The position numbers were made by a program, and so were the translations under genes. From Pocillopora verrucosa (lineage: Eukaryota > Cnidaria > Anthozoa > Scleractinia > Pocilloporidae): a DNA stretch of 64,000 nucleotides. The notes beneath the pieces were generated by a model. It searched no databases. It was given only the letters and a program-made list of their open reading frames with translations, and had not been told where the DNA came from. The stretch is from contig NC_089315.1 of the NCBI RefSeq assembly GCF_036669915.1, forward strand, positions 26,506,432 through 26,570,431. The letters run 5' to 3'. Shown piece by piece: positions 49,535 to 60,912 of this stretch. Position 1 is the first letter of the stretch. Each line of letters opens with the position of its first letter.

Positions 49535-50089
49535 TTAAGATTCCCTGTGAAAAGCAAGCTACAACCAAACCTCTCCAATTAATTCTAGATTAAAGAAAAG
49601 TTTCCACTTGCCTTGGCTGGCTGCATCTAGGTATTTTGTGATCCACGTGGCTTTTAAAGTCTAGCAGAAAGATCAATCATTTTAGATCACCTTCCGCATA
49701 GTCATCGATCATTACACTTCCCTTAATTTTGTCACCTTTTCCATTCCAAGAAAATGAAGAGAAGAGTGTGTTTATTTTCATAGATGATTTTTCCACGTTC
49801 TCATGTAAACGAGTTGTGAGGCAACAAGACTTTAAAACCGTGATTTTTCCCAAGAGGGTTAGTCTGCAATGTTTCCAGTTACTTGGATATTTCGGACTGT
49901 TTCTAATTTTACAGTTAAGTTTAAAAGAACAGTGGCTTCGGGATCTATTGATAGCCATGTGCCCAAGCTTTTAACTTTATTCTGTTGCCATTTTAAATTT
50001 ATTTCTGGGCGGAGATCTTCGTAAGATGTTTCGTCGTAACAAGTTTTCGGTCTATAGTAATAACCAGCAGCCATGCGTGACATACCCAT
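49535..50089 (-). mobile_element. LINE fragment B (L1/Tx1-like C-terminal region)
   Basis: Minus-strand frames read KVKSLGTWLSIDPE, LTLLGKITVLKSC, NTLFSSFSWNGKGDKIKGSV, then (49535-49680) LKATWITKYLDAASQGKWKL-FFNLELI. These are the ordered C-terminal blocks of cnidarian L1-type reverse transcriptases (fixed-line search not run). Frameshifts and stops show it is dead. The end region recurs at 63870-64000. Confidence 0.75.
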
Positions 50090-51340
50090 ACAACGTCAAC
50101 GTTACCAATGGTAATCAAAGGGTATGGAGCAATGAAGGAGTGTGATATTAACCAGTTAGTCTTGCACCATTCGTTAAGCTGGTCGAGCGCGTTACTTAGA
50201 AGGTAACAGGTTTTATTAACGGTAGATCCGATGCAGTAAGCTGTAGTATCGTCAGCATACAGGAAGAGATTGCCTGATGTCACAGCCTACGGCATGTCGT
50301 AGGTGTACAAACTTAACAAAACTGGGCCTAGCACTGATCTTTGTGGGAGGCCGCAAGTCCCATTAAGCTCTTCTGACTAAGTAAAAGTCACAACCTGTGT
50401 CCGGTGATTCAGACAATTTGCGAGCCAAGAGGAGATTGCCATCGCTTCCAAATATGTTCTTCAATTTATATAGCAGGGTACTATGAGATACGTATTCAAA
50501 GGCTTTACGAAAATCAATAAAGGTGGTAGCGGCCACTGAATTATTATTAACAGCTTGTCAACAACATAATTTCTTACGATGGGAAATTAATAACTGGGTC
50601 GAGTGGCCCTTGCAGCAGGCCCGTTGCCTCTCAGTCAGTATTTCGCCTTCCGTAACATGCTTCAGCATCGTGTCAGATGCACACGATTCCAAGATCTCAC
50701 TTAGAAGGCTTAGTAGAGAGATGGTTCGATAGTTACTCCTGTCAGAAGGATCGTCCTTTTTAAAAAGGGGGCATAAGCTAGTGAATTTTCTTCCATTGGC
50801 TAAAATGTTATCCTTGGTCAATACTCATCGAATACAGCTTAGTGAGAGGCGAGACGATTGCTAGCTCGGCTAACCTTAGCAACTTGCGAGTACTCCATAC
50901 CGGCCCCGCAACCTTATTAGAATTTAAGACCCTAACTTTCCTGGATACCGACTCCTCAGAAATTGAGAAGGGCTAAAGTGTTTGAATTGGTGTAACATCG
51001 TAACATCAAGTGCGGTTTCTCGAAATTCCTGTTCCCATTGTTACGAATGTATTAATCAGGTTTGCATTCAGTCTTTGTCTCGCACAGTAAGGGTTTTATC
51101 GTTCAGCTTTGTTGGTCTAACCTGCGGTCTTCTTTTGGTGTTTGCAGCATTGGAGAGTACTTTCCAATGCGCAGAAGTGGATTTCGTTGAATCGATGTTT
51201 TCACAAAAGAATCTAACTTTTGCTCGTCTTTCGTTGGTGGTTCTTTCATTCCTAACCTTCTTGTAATTCGCCCCTGCAGTTTCGTCTCCAGTGCTCTCAG
51301 TGGACTTATAAGCTTATACCCGTAATTCATCTTTTTCCTT
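50060..51340 (-). mobile_element. LINE fragment A (jockey/CR1-like reverse transcriptase)
   Basis: Minus-strand frames give the pre-RT linker (CENIDSTKST-like around 51190, RPTKLNDKTLTVRDKD around 51100), then CPLFKKDDPSDRSNYRTISL (RT block 1-2), STLLYKLKNIFG, and the catalytic box LFLYADDTTAYC near 50250 followed by LDQLNEWCKTNWL. There are many stops and frameshifts. It ends where fragment B begins. Confidence 0.8.
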
Positions 51341-51988
51341 ATTTCATTTGTAGTCTACGGGTCGCTCTTACTGCTTATTTAAATCATGTTGAAAGGTACG
51401 TGTTCGTCGCAGATTCATTAAACATCAAGCTCCATTCTTATTGTGCATCATCTTCATCTTCAAAAACATCAGCTACATAAAAAGGTGTACAAGAGAGGTC
51501 TGCGTAGAATTCCTTTGAATTTTAAAAAAACCCTTTAAATTTCTTATGGTAATAATTCATGAAGGCGGAAGCCTTTACCTCAGTTTAAGAGTGGCATAAT
51601 TTAGGTTTTGATTAGTAAATCTCAGCGGTAACACACCTTTTAAATTGATTAGTTCCGGCTTGGATCAACGCCATGCATTAAAGCGAACTTGCTGCAGTAC
51701 ATAAATGTTTAACATGTTTGAGGAATCTGTTGCTTAACTAAACCTACATGAAAGGGGCTCCATTTTCTACAAATAAAATATATACACGGGTAACTCTTTA
51801 GTCAAATTACATTTTCAACGCGAAAGGTATGTACCCAGGCGGGGCATTCCCGCACAAATCTTCGTGGGGTGGATTCTACCACCAATCACCAACCCTTCCC
51901 CTCCCCTGCCCAAGGGAGAGTAATCATTAACAAAATTATTCTTCTAGTCATTTTCTTTATAATGACTCTTCATATTCTTTAATTCTAG
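51341..51988. other. Spacer before the LRR receptor
   Basis: No exon recognised. An upstream exon encoding the signal peptide of the LRR receptor is expected on the plus strand but not found here; it may be further left, lost, or interrupted by the LINE pieces. Confidence 0.35.
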
Positions 51989-54900
51989 ATTATGATTTGT
52001 TCCTGGGCATCGAGGGTCATGATTTTTTAAAAAGGCTCGTCGGTTCTGATTGGACATTCCCTGTGTTAACGTATGATTTCTCGTTTACACCTGAGCAAGA
52101 AAGGAATGTTCTTCTTGACCTTTACACATCTACAAATGGCCGGCAATGGTATGATAGTGGAGGATGGAACAGGTCAAAATCCCACTGCTCTTGGTATGGT
52201 ATCACCTGTTACAACAATTCATATATAAGAACCATTATGCTGGCTTACAACAACTTGGATGGTGTTCTTCCTTCCAATCTGTGGAGGATACGCAACTTGT
52301 TGTCGCTTTGCACGCCTGGTAACCCAAGACTTCGAGGACGCATTGGAGACTTTTTATTTCTATTTATTTCTCTCACAGGAGACATTCCTGGTGAGTTACT
52401 CAGTTATCCGCCCTCCATGATTGATTTGTCACAGAACGAGTTTTCCTCGATAAACAACGGGATGCCATGGTCTACCAAACCAGACAGGCCTGAAAAATTA
52501 TCCATTTCGCTTGCAGGAAATAGGACTTTAGCAATTAATATTTCAAGCTTTTTGGAGCTCTTCTCGAGAGTGCCCGACTTTCATCCTCGTCCATCGGTTC
52601 TAAATCTCAGTTTTTGCGATATTGAGGGTCCCTTACCTGCAAACGTGCTTTACTTTGAGGATATGTCCACTTGCGATTTACGAGGTAACAAGTTTTACGG
52701 AGCCATACCAGCTTTCTTTGATGACTTTTCATATTTAACATATTTTGACATCTCATCAAATAACCTGTCAGGAAGCCTTCCGGCAGGAATTCAGAATTTA
52801 ATCTCCCTCCAATACCTGGATATTTCTGGAAATCCATCCATGCGTGAAGGAAACAGCGTATCGACCGATGCCTTTCGTCCAGACTTTTTAAGGATGGTCA
52901 GACCACCTAAAGGCGACAACTTTTCATGTCCCGAAGGACACCTAACGTTCAACAATGGTCGCATTCGTTTGGATCCTGTATTTTACGAGTATAGATATTG
53001 CATTTGTGATCCACATTTTTACGGAAGCCTTGGATTATGCAAATCATGTATGGATGGTGGAACGTGTGACCAAGTTACTGTGTCGGTCCAAGAAGACCTT
53101 AGTCCAAACATTATGAAGATAGCTCCTGGCTATTGGCCATCTCCTGATCCTAAAAATGTTACTCATCTCGTCAAATGTCCAGTACCTGCTACTTGCAATC
53201 CACTAGCTTCCTGTACCTGTCACCTCGACACAACACATAGCGACGACTCTCACCCCTCCAATAACATGCGTTCGGTGTCGACTCTGATGACAAAATGCAA
53301 TGAATCCTGTATCTGCCATTCAGGAAACACTGACAGGTTCTGTTCTCGTTGTGAAGAAGGATTTTATAAAATTGGCGGATTGTGCTATCCATGTGTGAAA
53401 GGAGAACTTACCTACTACTACGTGTTCATCCCTATCTTTGCCATTTCTTTTCTTGTTCTGCTTTAATTTGGTCATTTCTTTATTTCAACTTGCGTCCTAT
53501 CAAATGGTTTTTTGTTACAGCAGTACATTTCCTCTTAATGTTGATCTTTATGCTTTTGGAATTTTTACCCACTTGGGTTTTCAAATTAAACTTGGTGGTT
53601 TTTGTTCTGTGCATGACTAGTCGAGGAAAAGGTACAAAGTCTCTTATCAGCATTGCAGTGTTTTATATGCAAACCATGGATTTTATGGTATCGAGCTCCA
53701 ATGTCTGGCCTCCAAAGATCGTTGCAGCTCAGAAGTACTTGAGCAGCTACTGGAATTTGTATTTCCCTTCACTTTCGTGCGATTTTCCTTCTCTTTTCAA
53801 TCCTGTTGGCAAGTTTACTTTTATTCTTCTTCTTCCAATGGGTTGCTTGGCACTCGTGGGTGTCTACTTTATAGTTATGCTAAGCTACAATAAGGTTCGT
53901 CCCCAAGAACGACGAATGGAAAATGTTCACTTTAAATGCCGTCAAAGTGCCTTTTTCTGTTTGAGTTTCACTTACTTTACTTTTACTTTCACTTACCAAA
54001 AAAATGTTGATATACGCTGCTCAGAAATTTGTAAATATCTCTTGATAAAGTAACTCTTCGTTTAAGTCTTGTTTCAATTGTATTATATATCTTGATAACT
54101 TTGCAATTGATTATTTAATTATTCAACGGACTTAATTTTATTTTATTTTATTTAACAATTGTATTTTTATTAATGATTATCTTTGTTTAATTGTATCGGT
54201 ATGTGATCCTTAGCAGAGTCAGCACTTGTTTTAGAAGGGTGGCCCGCCTAGAATAGCTTGCTAATTGCGGGTCACCTAGGACTGTGATAATATTGTATTG
54301 CTAACAAATAAAATTGAATTGAATTGAATTACTTTCCAGTTGTAAAGCAAACTCTCTCCATCTTACGCCCATGCCAAAATGACCGTGATGTTCTTTACAT
54401 GCCAAATTTCCCTTGGATAGAATGCACATCTGTTACTTACAGAACACTCTTAGCTCTTGGTTTTGTCTCTGTAGTGGTCTGCGTGATTGGGTTTCCTTTG
54501 CTTCTCTCCTCACTCATGTTCTTTTTCTTTGGAAAAAGAAACAGCATGAGCCCAGAAGATCGTGAGAAACTTGACACATGGCTTGGTCCTGCGTATTTAC
54601 CTTACAAACCAAGGTATCAGTGGTACTTTGAGATCGTCATGCTTCTCCGACGCGTTTTGCTTGCCAGTGCGTTGTCTATGATTTCGTCATCTTCTACTTT
54701 ACAAACCTTTGTTGTCTGGATAATTCTGGTTTGCTTTGCTGTTATTCATCTGTGTTTGCATCCTTATAATGATTCCCATTATAAGTTTGCTTCTGAAAAC
54801 TTTTTCGAGCCTCTTGTTTTGTTGGTACTGTCCATGTCTTTTATCCTGTTGAGGTTCTCGGCTGTGGAAAACTTAATGATGTATTCAGCAGCGTATGTTT

Positions 54901-55121
54901 GGGTTGTAATGATTGTCAATTCCTGTATTCTACTCTTTCTTGTAGGCATAATCTTTTACCGTCTGGTTACTTGTGGGAATGAAGGCAAAGATGGAAATTT
55001 CTCTGGGTACCGTCATATGAGTGCAAGAAATGGTAGAAGCAATGATGATGAAGAGAGAAGTAATTTGTTGTCCGTTAACAGTGCACGGAAGAGATACGTT
55101 GAAGTCGCTAACATTTCTTAG
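51989..55121 (+). pseudogene. Plant-style LRR multi-pass membrane receptor, broken
   Basis: An exon opens after TTTAATTCTAG at 51988. It encodes an LRRNT_2-like cap (RNVLLDLYTSTNGRQW, NRSKSHCSWYGITC), several L-x-G-x-(L/I)-P repeats (LDGVLPSNLW, GDIPGELL, IEGPLPANV, FYGAIPAFF, LSGSLPAGI), then a Cys-rich EGF/laminin-like segment (CICHSGNTDRFCSRCEEGFY) and a first TM. The frame stops at 53464-53466 and resumes one base off (IWSFLYFNLRPIKWFF), so there is a one-base shift. A second break is a LINE tail at about 53975-54328, after which TYF/PVVKQTLSIL continues through several TMs (WIECTSVTYRTLLALGFVSV, PEDREKLDTWLGPAYLPYKP) to the TAG at 55121. I know this architecture from uncharacterised coral proteins; the ligand is unknown. 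Reading errors could explain the first break, not the second. Confidence 0.72.
53975..54330 (+). mobile_element. LINE 3' tail inserted in the LRR receptor
   Basis: About 350 bp of AT-rich non-coding sequence that ends GGTGGCCCGCCTAG ... TGATAATATTGTATTGC, then AATAAAATTGAATTGAATTG, the ATTGA-repeat tail common in CR1-type LINEs. TTACTTT occurs at both junctions (about 53968 and 54329) and is a candidate target duplication. Confidence 0.75.
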
Positions 55122-56994
55122 GCCTTTGTCCCAAAAACCCGCACGATTCATTCATGTAAGCGTGGTAGTTCTTTACGACTGAACACAAGAACATCTTGCT
55201 TAAGTATATACCATGCTGGTGAAGTGCTCTTCGTGTGGGCCGGTTAGCCAGTTCAGAGTGATTAGCAAACACTATTTAGAGTCCAACCTTTCGCCATGAA
55301 ATTTGACACTTATATTAAATAATTTTACATCTGTGCGTAGTTTTAAGTTTTACAGGTCTACAATCATTTCAAGAATTTCAAGTTCCCTGATTTCTTATGC
55401 AGAATTTAGGTTTTGATCTGCGCCAAATGTTTACAGAAGGTACTTAGTGGGCCATCTGTGGGCGACCGACTGGCTGCGGGTCTAGATGCTTTTTGCTTAC
55501 TAATGTAATGCTTATAGTTTCGAAATATTATTTTACAGTCGTTTTAGACTTTAATAATTATGATAATAACAATAGTAATAATAATAACAATAGTAATAAT
55601 AATAATAATAGTAATAATAATAATAATAGTAATAATAGTAATGACGATAATAAGTTTTCTTATTTCCATTGTAAGCAGGCCAGGTCTGGTAAAGAGGATG
55701 TGGGAAAACTACACGCTGCGCGTAGTGAAGAATACTATTCAACAGACGGCTCCATCGAGTTTTCATAGCTAAATGTAAAGACAACAACGTATATCCTTTG
55801 GAGAAATTTAAATCCATCTGTACCTAAAGTAAACACTACCAGATCGTACTTAACTCATGACGGTCTACGAGGGTCTCAATTGGGTTAACAGCATGCCATA
55901 AAACGGCCAAAAATTTAGCCGTTAGCCTTAAAATCGACAATTTTTAACCCTTTATCGTAAAGAAAATTTAAGCGTTAAAAGGAAATTCTAGTGATCTCAA
56001 TGGAAAAATGGTAACCGTTGGCCGCAAAAGCCATCACCCCATTGACACCCTCTGATACTGCAGCAAAGCACTGCAACGCATTACCTTGAGACATTCGTGC
56101 CGTGGCTGGCTCAAATTGGTTTTCACAGCAGACTGGGAAAGCAAATGTTAACTTGCAAGAGCCGAGATAGTTTTTCACGTTCAATAAAGCATGTATTTTT
56201 TTTTGTATGTATGTATGTATATATCTAGGACTCTCACTTGCACCTCACCTTCCACCAAACCTCTCCCCCCCCCCCCCTCCCGCTCATTCTGAGTGTCGTC
56301 TCCACGGCCCCCGGTATGCACCGTGCAGCGATCGTCGACATTTTTAACACAGTAATTTTTCAAGGAAAGTCTGGTACTAACGTAGAAACCGTTTTTTCAA
56401 TGGCCTTTCGTCTGGTTGGGGATAAGGCAAAATGCTCTTTCATTTTCCCGGCTTAAAACACTCTCACCCAAGAATATTTCATTTAGGGTCAGTTTCTCCG
56501 CACAACTAGTGATAAGTTCTGCCAAGTAAGCCCAAGTATGACCGACCACATAAGAGAGAAAGAGCCTGAGTGGAAATAGCTCTCCAATGTGTGGAGTAAC
56601 ACCCTCAGAGAGGTGAAGAAGAAAGCAGTTACCCCTCTATTGTGGAGGACGCGGTGAATTGACGTGAATCAAGTTATGAAGAATTATGGTCGGTTTAATA
56701 ATACCGAGATTCTACACTTAAAATTTAAGATCTACAACCATGAAATTTTTTGTTCTTCAAAAAAAAAAAAGACCAAAATTAATGCAAAAGTTAGAACAAC
56801 ACAGAGATTACGGCACCTTAAGATAAACTACATGTTGGTAAACGATACATAGAGATACAAGGAATTTTTGAAGGAACGTGCATCGCATAAACTGAAGCTT
56901 CTAAAGGCATGCCTGAAGTAGGTTTGATAGTTCTTTTTACATTCGATTTTCTACATATATGCCTTATAGCATAATTCTTCTATCATCATCATCT
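55122..56994. other. Spacer between LRR receptor and COPE
   Basis: No gene seen. It holds a trinucleotide (AAT/AGT) microsatellite at about 55550-55650, a GTAT microsatellite at 56203-56222, and a C tract at 56268-56280. The ORFs over these (55493-55817, both strands) are artefacts of the simple repeat. Confidence 0.5.
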
Positions 56995-57787
56995 TCACGA
57001 CTGTACGCTGACTGCATATTGTTCAGCAAGCTGATCCAAATTTTTCTTCTAAAGAGGACAAAGAGACAAAAAATAGAAGGTGAGGTTAAATTTTGATTGA
57101 AAACAAGAGTCAGTTTAAAAAAAAAAAACTTTCTTTAAAAGATTAGTTGCTATTCCTTCCTTGTGGTGACCAAGGAGCCCGTTTCAACTTGTGATGGTGC
57201 AATGTCTGCGTATTCTCTCTTTATCATGACAAGTTAACTGATGAAAAATAAATGTTATCATGAAAGAAGAAACAAACAAAGAGACAAAACAAAATAGGAG
57301 AAGGAGTACTGACAACAGAGTATCATGACTGTGATAGGGAAGCCAAAAAAATCATAATCTGTAGAATTTGCCATCAAAAAATTATGTGAATTTCAGGCAC
57401 AATACTGGGATGGATATAATTTATGTACAATGTCTTTTTTTACTCCAGCTGCTAAATTAAGGAAAAAAACTCTTTAGTAAAATATCTTTGCCAGGAGGTC
57501 TTTTGTAAAAGGATGACTTGGATGCCCATCCTTTAACTGTGAAATATATCTTGTTGTTACCTAGAAGATGCACATAAAAAGAGAGAGAGAGAAAAAAAAA
57601 GCCTCAGCATTTGCTTCACATGTACTGTGAATGCAAAAGTCAAATTTCTGCAATTATCTCTTCGAGTTATTTCAAACATAATCATGAATATCCAGCACAG
57701 AATGACATGTACGCATACCTCAGGAGCTTTTCCTAGATGCTGAGATAAAACCACCATGTTGATGAGAGTTTCTGGATTACTGCTATC
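56995..57787 (-). CDS. COPE: Coatomer subunit epsilon, last three exons
   Basis: COPI coat subunit for Golgi-to-ER vesicles. Exons: 57787-57719 (DSSNPETLINMVVLSQHLGK APE), 57560-57486 (VTTRYISQLKDGHPSHPFTK DLLAK) and 57048-56995 (KKNLDQLAEQYAVSVQS, stop TGA). The order and wording match the epsilon-COP C-terminus (NPETLxNxxVLSQHLGKPPE...RYLSQLKD.HPSHPF...QYA). All three exons are phase 0. Acceptors are AG; the first donor is GTATGC. The second donor position reads AAAG|ATATTT, not GT. Upstream exons are not in the next 6 kb, so the gene extends right beyond the window, with the inverted-repeat element presumably in an intron. Confidence 0.88.
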
Positions 57788-58009
57788 CTGTACAGAAAAA
57801 AGGAATCCACATCTAAAAATGTGCTTCTTTAATACAGAAATTGTGTTTCGTGTGTGAGGTAGCGGCAAAGAGAGGAGGTGGGGGGCAGGGGGGGGGAAGG
57901 AAGTTACATGATTGTACATGTATTCCAATTGTAATAAAACTTAATTCTAAACTGAATCCAATTTTACCAAACAAACTGCCCACTCATGAAAACATTTGAT
58001 TTCCATCAA

Positions 58010-58218
58010 CTCTTTAACCCCTAAGAGTGACCAGCATCTAATTTCTCCTAACAATATCCCCCCTGAATCAAACATTAAGGTGACAAGAACAAAGGAAATG
58101 ATCACCAACCACAGAAGCTCTTGATTGTTTAAAAAAAATTCTCCTTGTCAACACTGAAGGAGATGTCAAGAGAACACTATGGAGAATATACATACTGATT
58201 TCAGAGCCCAACGGGTTA
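58010..58218 (+). mobile_element. TTAA-type miniature element, family A copy 6
   Basis: CTCTTTAACCCCTAAGAGTG start, CCCCTGAATCAAACATTAAG, AATTCTCCTTGTCAACACTG, GAGAATATACATACTGAT and an AACGGGTTAAT end. It lies just upstream of the visible COPE exons. Confidence 0.8.
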
Positions 58219-59398
58219 ATACTTTTAACTGTGTTTGTCACACAACCTGCAACAGAACTAGCCTTAGAAGTTTATCCTTTTTATTGTATAAAGGGTGAAT
58301 GTCTCTAAAAATCAAAGAAAAATAACAAAATCGCGGGCATGGTTAAAAAATCGTTTCATCCCATTTTTAGTCTATAGGTAGCTATAGGTACTACTTAAAG
58401 TGAAGTGAGGTTATTTTGTGTAAATATTCATTTTAACGGAAATAAACCGTTACTAATTGCATGATCGAAAATGAGTGCGTGCGAGCTCTAAATTATGCAG
58501 TTTTCAGGCCGTCCTTGCATGAACTAAAATGCAACAGCAGGACTTCTCTAGGTATAAATATATAGATGTGGCCTTCCATTACCAAGATATAGTGATATTT
58601 TTTTTATCGTGTCCTTCCTGACGAAACCACGGGTTAATTACCAGTGGACGTGTTCGCCATTTTTAATTCATGCCAAACCCGGCCTAATGTAGTGTGGCAA
58701 AAATAAATGTGGTAGTTCCTCAAAATCTCCAGCAATACTATCACGAGGGCTAATAAGGTGGGTCTTCAAATTCATCGTTTCATTTTTCTGGTTTCTTCTG
58801 CTGTTTTGATATACCAACCAACCAAACTTCGCTAAAATTGTAAATGGCGCTATATTGAAATGAACAAAATCAACATTGCAATGACACAAGCAACCGGCTA
58901 ACTCATTGAAGCCACTGAGCCGGGATGAGTAAAATAAAGTTACTTGTTCTCGTTATTTTCTACAGCGTGTCACAACCCAGTTACGTTTAGTCTACTTTGA
59001 TCCTAATTTTGGTTTTTTTGACGTCCCACATAAAAAAGGTCCCCTACAAAACGGTAGGTAACGCTAGGGATTTGCCGGATTTTAATTTTTCACAGGTTCC
59101 TGTCACTCTGCGTGACATGAAAATCTGTCACGTAACGAGATCCACAGACAATTCATTCTGCCTCACATGAGAAATCTAAACAAAATATATTGCCATCATG
59201 AACGAAAACGATACAACAAAGAAATAGACTTTACAAAATTTCACAAATATAAACCGTACAATGAAAACCCTATGGAACGAAAATACCGATACAATTTTCC
59301 CGCGGAAAAAAAATGTGATCAGTTAACGAAAGCAACCAAAAAACAAAACGAGTCCACACGTTATTCAAGATGTTCCTTTCGGGGAGAAACTTCTAAAA

Positions 59399-60912
59399 TT
59401 GTCGACTGGCGAGATCATAAAAACACCCAATGTAACAGAGCGTATTGTCCAACAGTATCAACAATACTGCTGTGAAACCAACTTTGAGCCTATGAGTAAG
59501 AGAACTCTACAGAGAGTTTGGGCCGTGTGTTCTTCATCTGTTCGCAAGTATCTGCAAGGACTTGATAACTTTTCAGCATCAGGAATGGAAGCAGTTGATG
59601 CTTTAGAAAAACTCGTAGACAAGCTTGTTGACTGTGGCAAGACTCAGCAATGAGCGAGGGAAATTAAGTAGCAATTTCGTTTTTCGAAGCAGTAGCTAAA
59701 GGGCGACTACAAGGTGGGTGCATATTTTATAATTATGCGTTGCCTTCGCAGAAGTGATACAGTAAACTTCTTACTATGATTCACGGCTACCTCTTTCTTT
59801 CTCTCCAAGTCTCCTTTATGCTTAATTTATTACAACAGTTTACAATTCACAGCAATCGGTTAAGTAATCGTTTTGAAATGTCGATCAGATGCGCACGCAA
59901 TGCTTTGCAGATATACACTGAATCACGCGCTTGTCATTTTACTTTTTATTTTAGGTACATGCAGTGGAGGCCTCAAAGGTTCCCGATCATTATCGAATTT
60001 ACGCGCTAAGTGACCCAAGCAATACTGAATTTCGGGGCTACTGCGACCATCTCCACAATGAGTCATATGAGCAGTGTTTTGAATTACAGGAAGTATTGTG
60101 TACTATAGAAGATGAGTGTTCAAGTGCGCTTTCGTCAGTAGAAGATCAAGCTGACATGCAGCATACAATCAAACAGGCAAGGGATGATATCATTAGCTGG
60201 AAAGCCCATCAGCTACGTTCAGTCCACCAAACTGAGGCGAAGCATTCAGTTTTAGCCAAACTCGAGAGCCGATCGGTGTTGTTAGTCCAGGACTGGACAA
60301 TGAAATATATTCCCCCGAAAATATCGAGAGGCACAGTCAGATTGGTTTGCGAAGCGAGGTGAATCGCAGACACCTGTTCACGTATTTCAAAGCTCCGTCC
60401 AAGACAGTGTTACTGTGGCTTCGATAATGCTTGACTGCCTCACTACCCTGAAAAAGGAAATTCCAGAGTTGGAAATGGCTTATTACAAACAAGATAACAC
60501 TGGCTGTTATAACAGCGGAAATTCAATCATCTCAGCTAAGCTGGCCGGTGATGCCATCGGAGTGGCTGTTGTAAGAAACGGCTTTTCGGACCCTCAAGGT
60601 GGGAAGGGGGTATGTGATCGCAAAGCGGCAACAATCAAGGGAAGGTACGTTGGAAGGTACGTAAACGAAGGTAATGATGTCATCAACACTCTACAGTTCA
60701 AAACAGCCATTGAATCTGGCCAAGAAACCACAGGAGTGAAAGCAAGTCATGTTGCTGCCAAACAGTCAACCACCTTTAATATCAAATGGGATGGCATAAG
60801 CTTACTCAACAATTTTGAGTACGATGAAAGTGGCGCACGAGTGTGGAGAGCATTCACTGTGGGTTCTGGTAAAGTAGTGCCATGGGCTAGGTTCGAAGGA
60901 GTCATGAAGTAG
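59399..60912 (+). pseudogene. Unnamed transposase-like protein, N-terminal and D..D..E-like core (broken)
   Basis: Segments: 59399-59653 (IVQQYQQYCCETNFEPMSKR, SSSVRKYLQGLDNFSASGME), 59964-60362 (YALSDPSNTEFRGYCDHLHN, QARDDIISWKAHQLRSVHQT, SVLLVQDWTMKYIPPK) and, after a frameshift near 60340 into the frame carrying SDWFAKRGE, 60400-60912 (AYYKQDNTGCYNSGNS, GFSDPQGGKGVCDRKAATIK, GRYVNEGNDVINT). QDW, KQDN and a downstream Glu (NEG) are spaced like the acidic residues of an RNase H-type transposase, but this is inference. A block normally expected between the first two Asp looks partly deleted. The first segment ends in a stop, and an intron to 59955 (TTTATTTTAG) is plausible. I recall similar unnamed proteins in many copies in corals. 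Confidence 0.55.

Noticed and set aside
55493-55817. Poly-Asn, poly-Ile and poly-Tyr open frames on both strands
   Set aside because: Produced by a trinucleotide microsatellite; no flanking coding signal.
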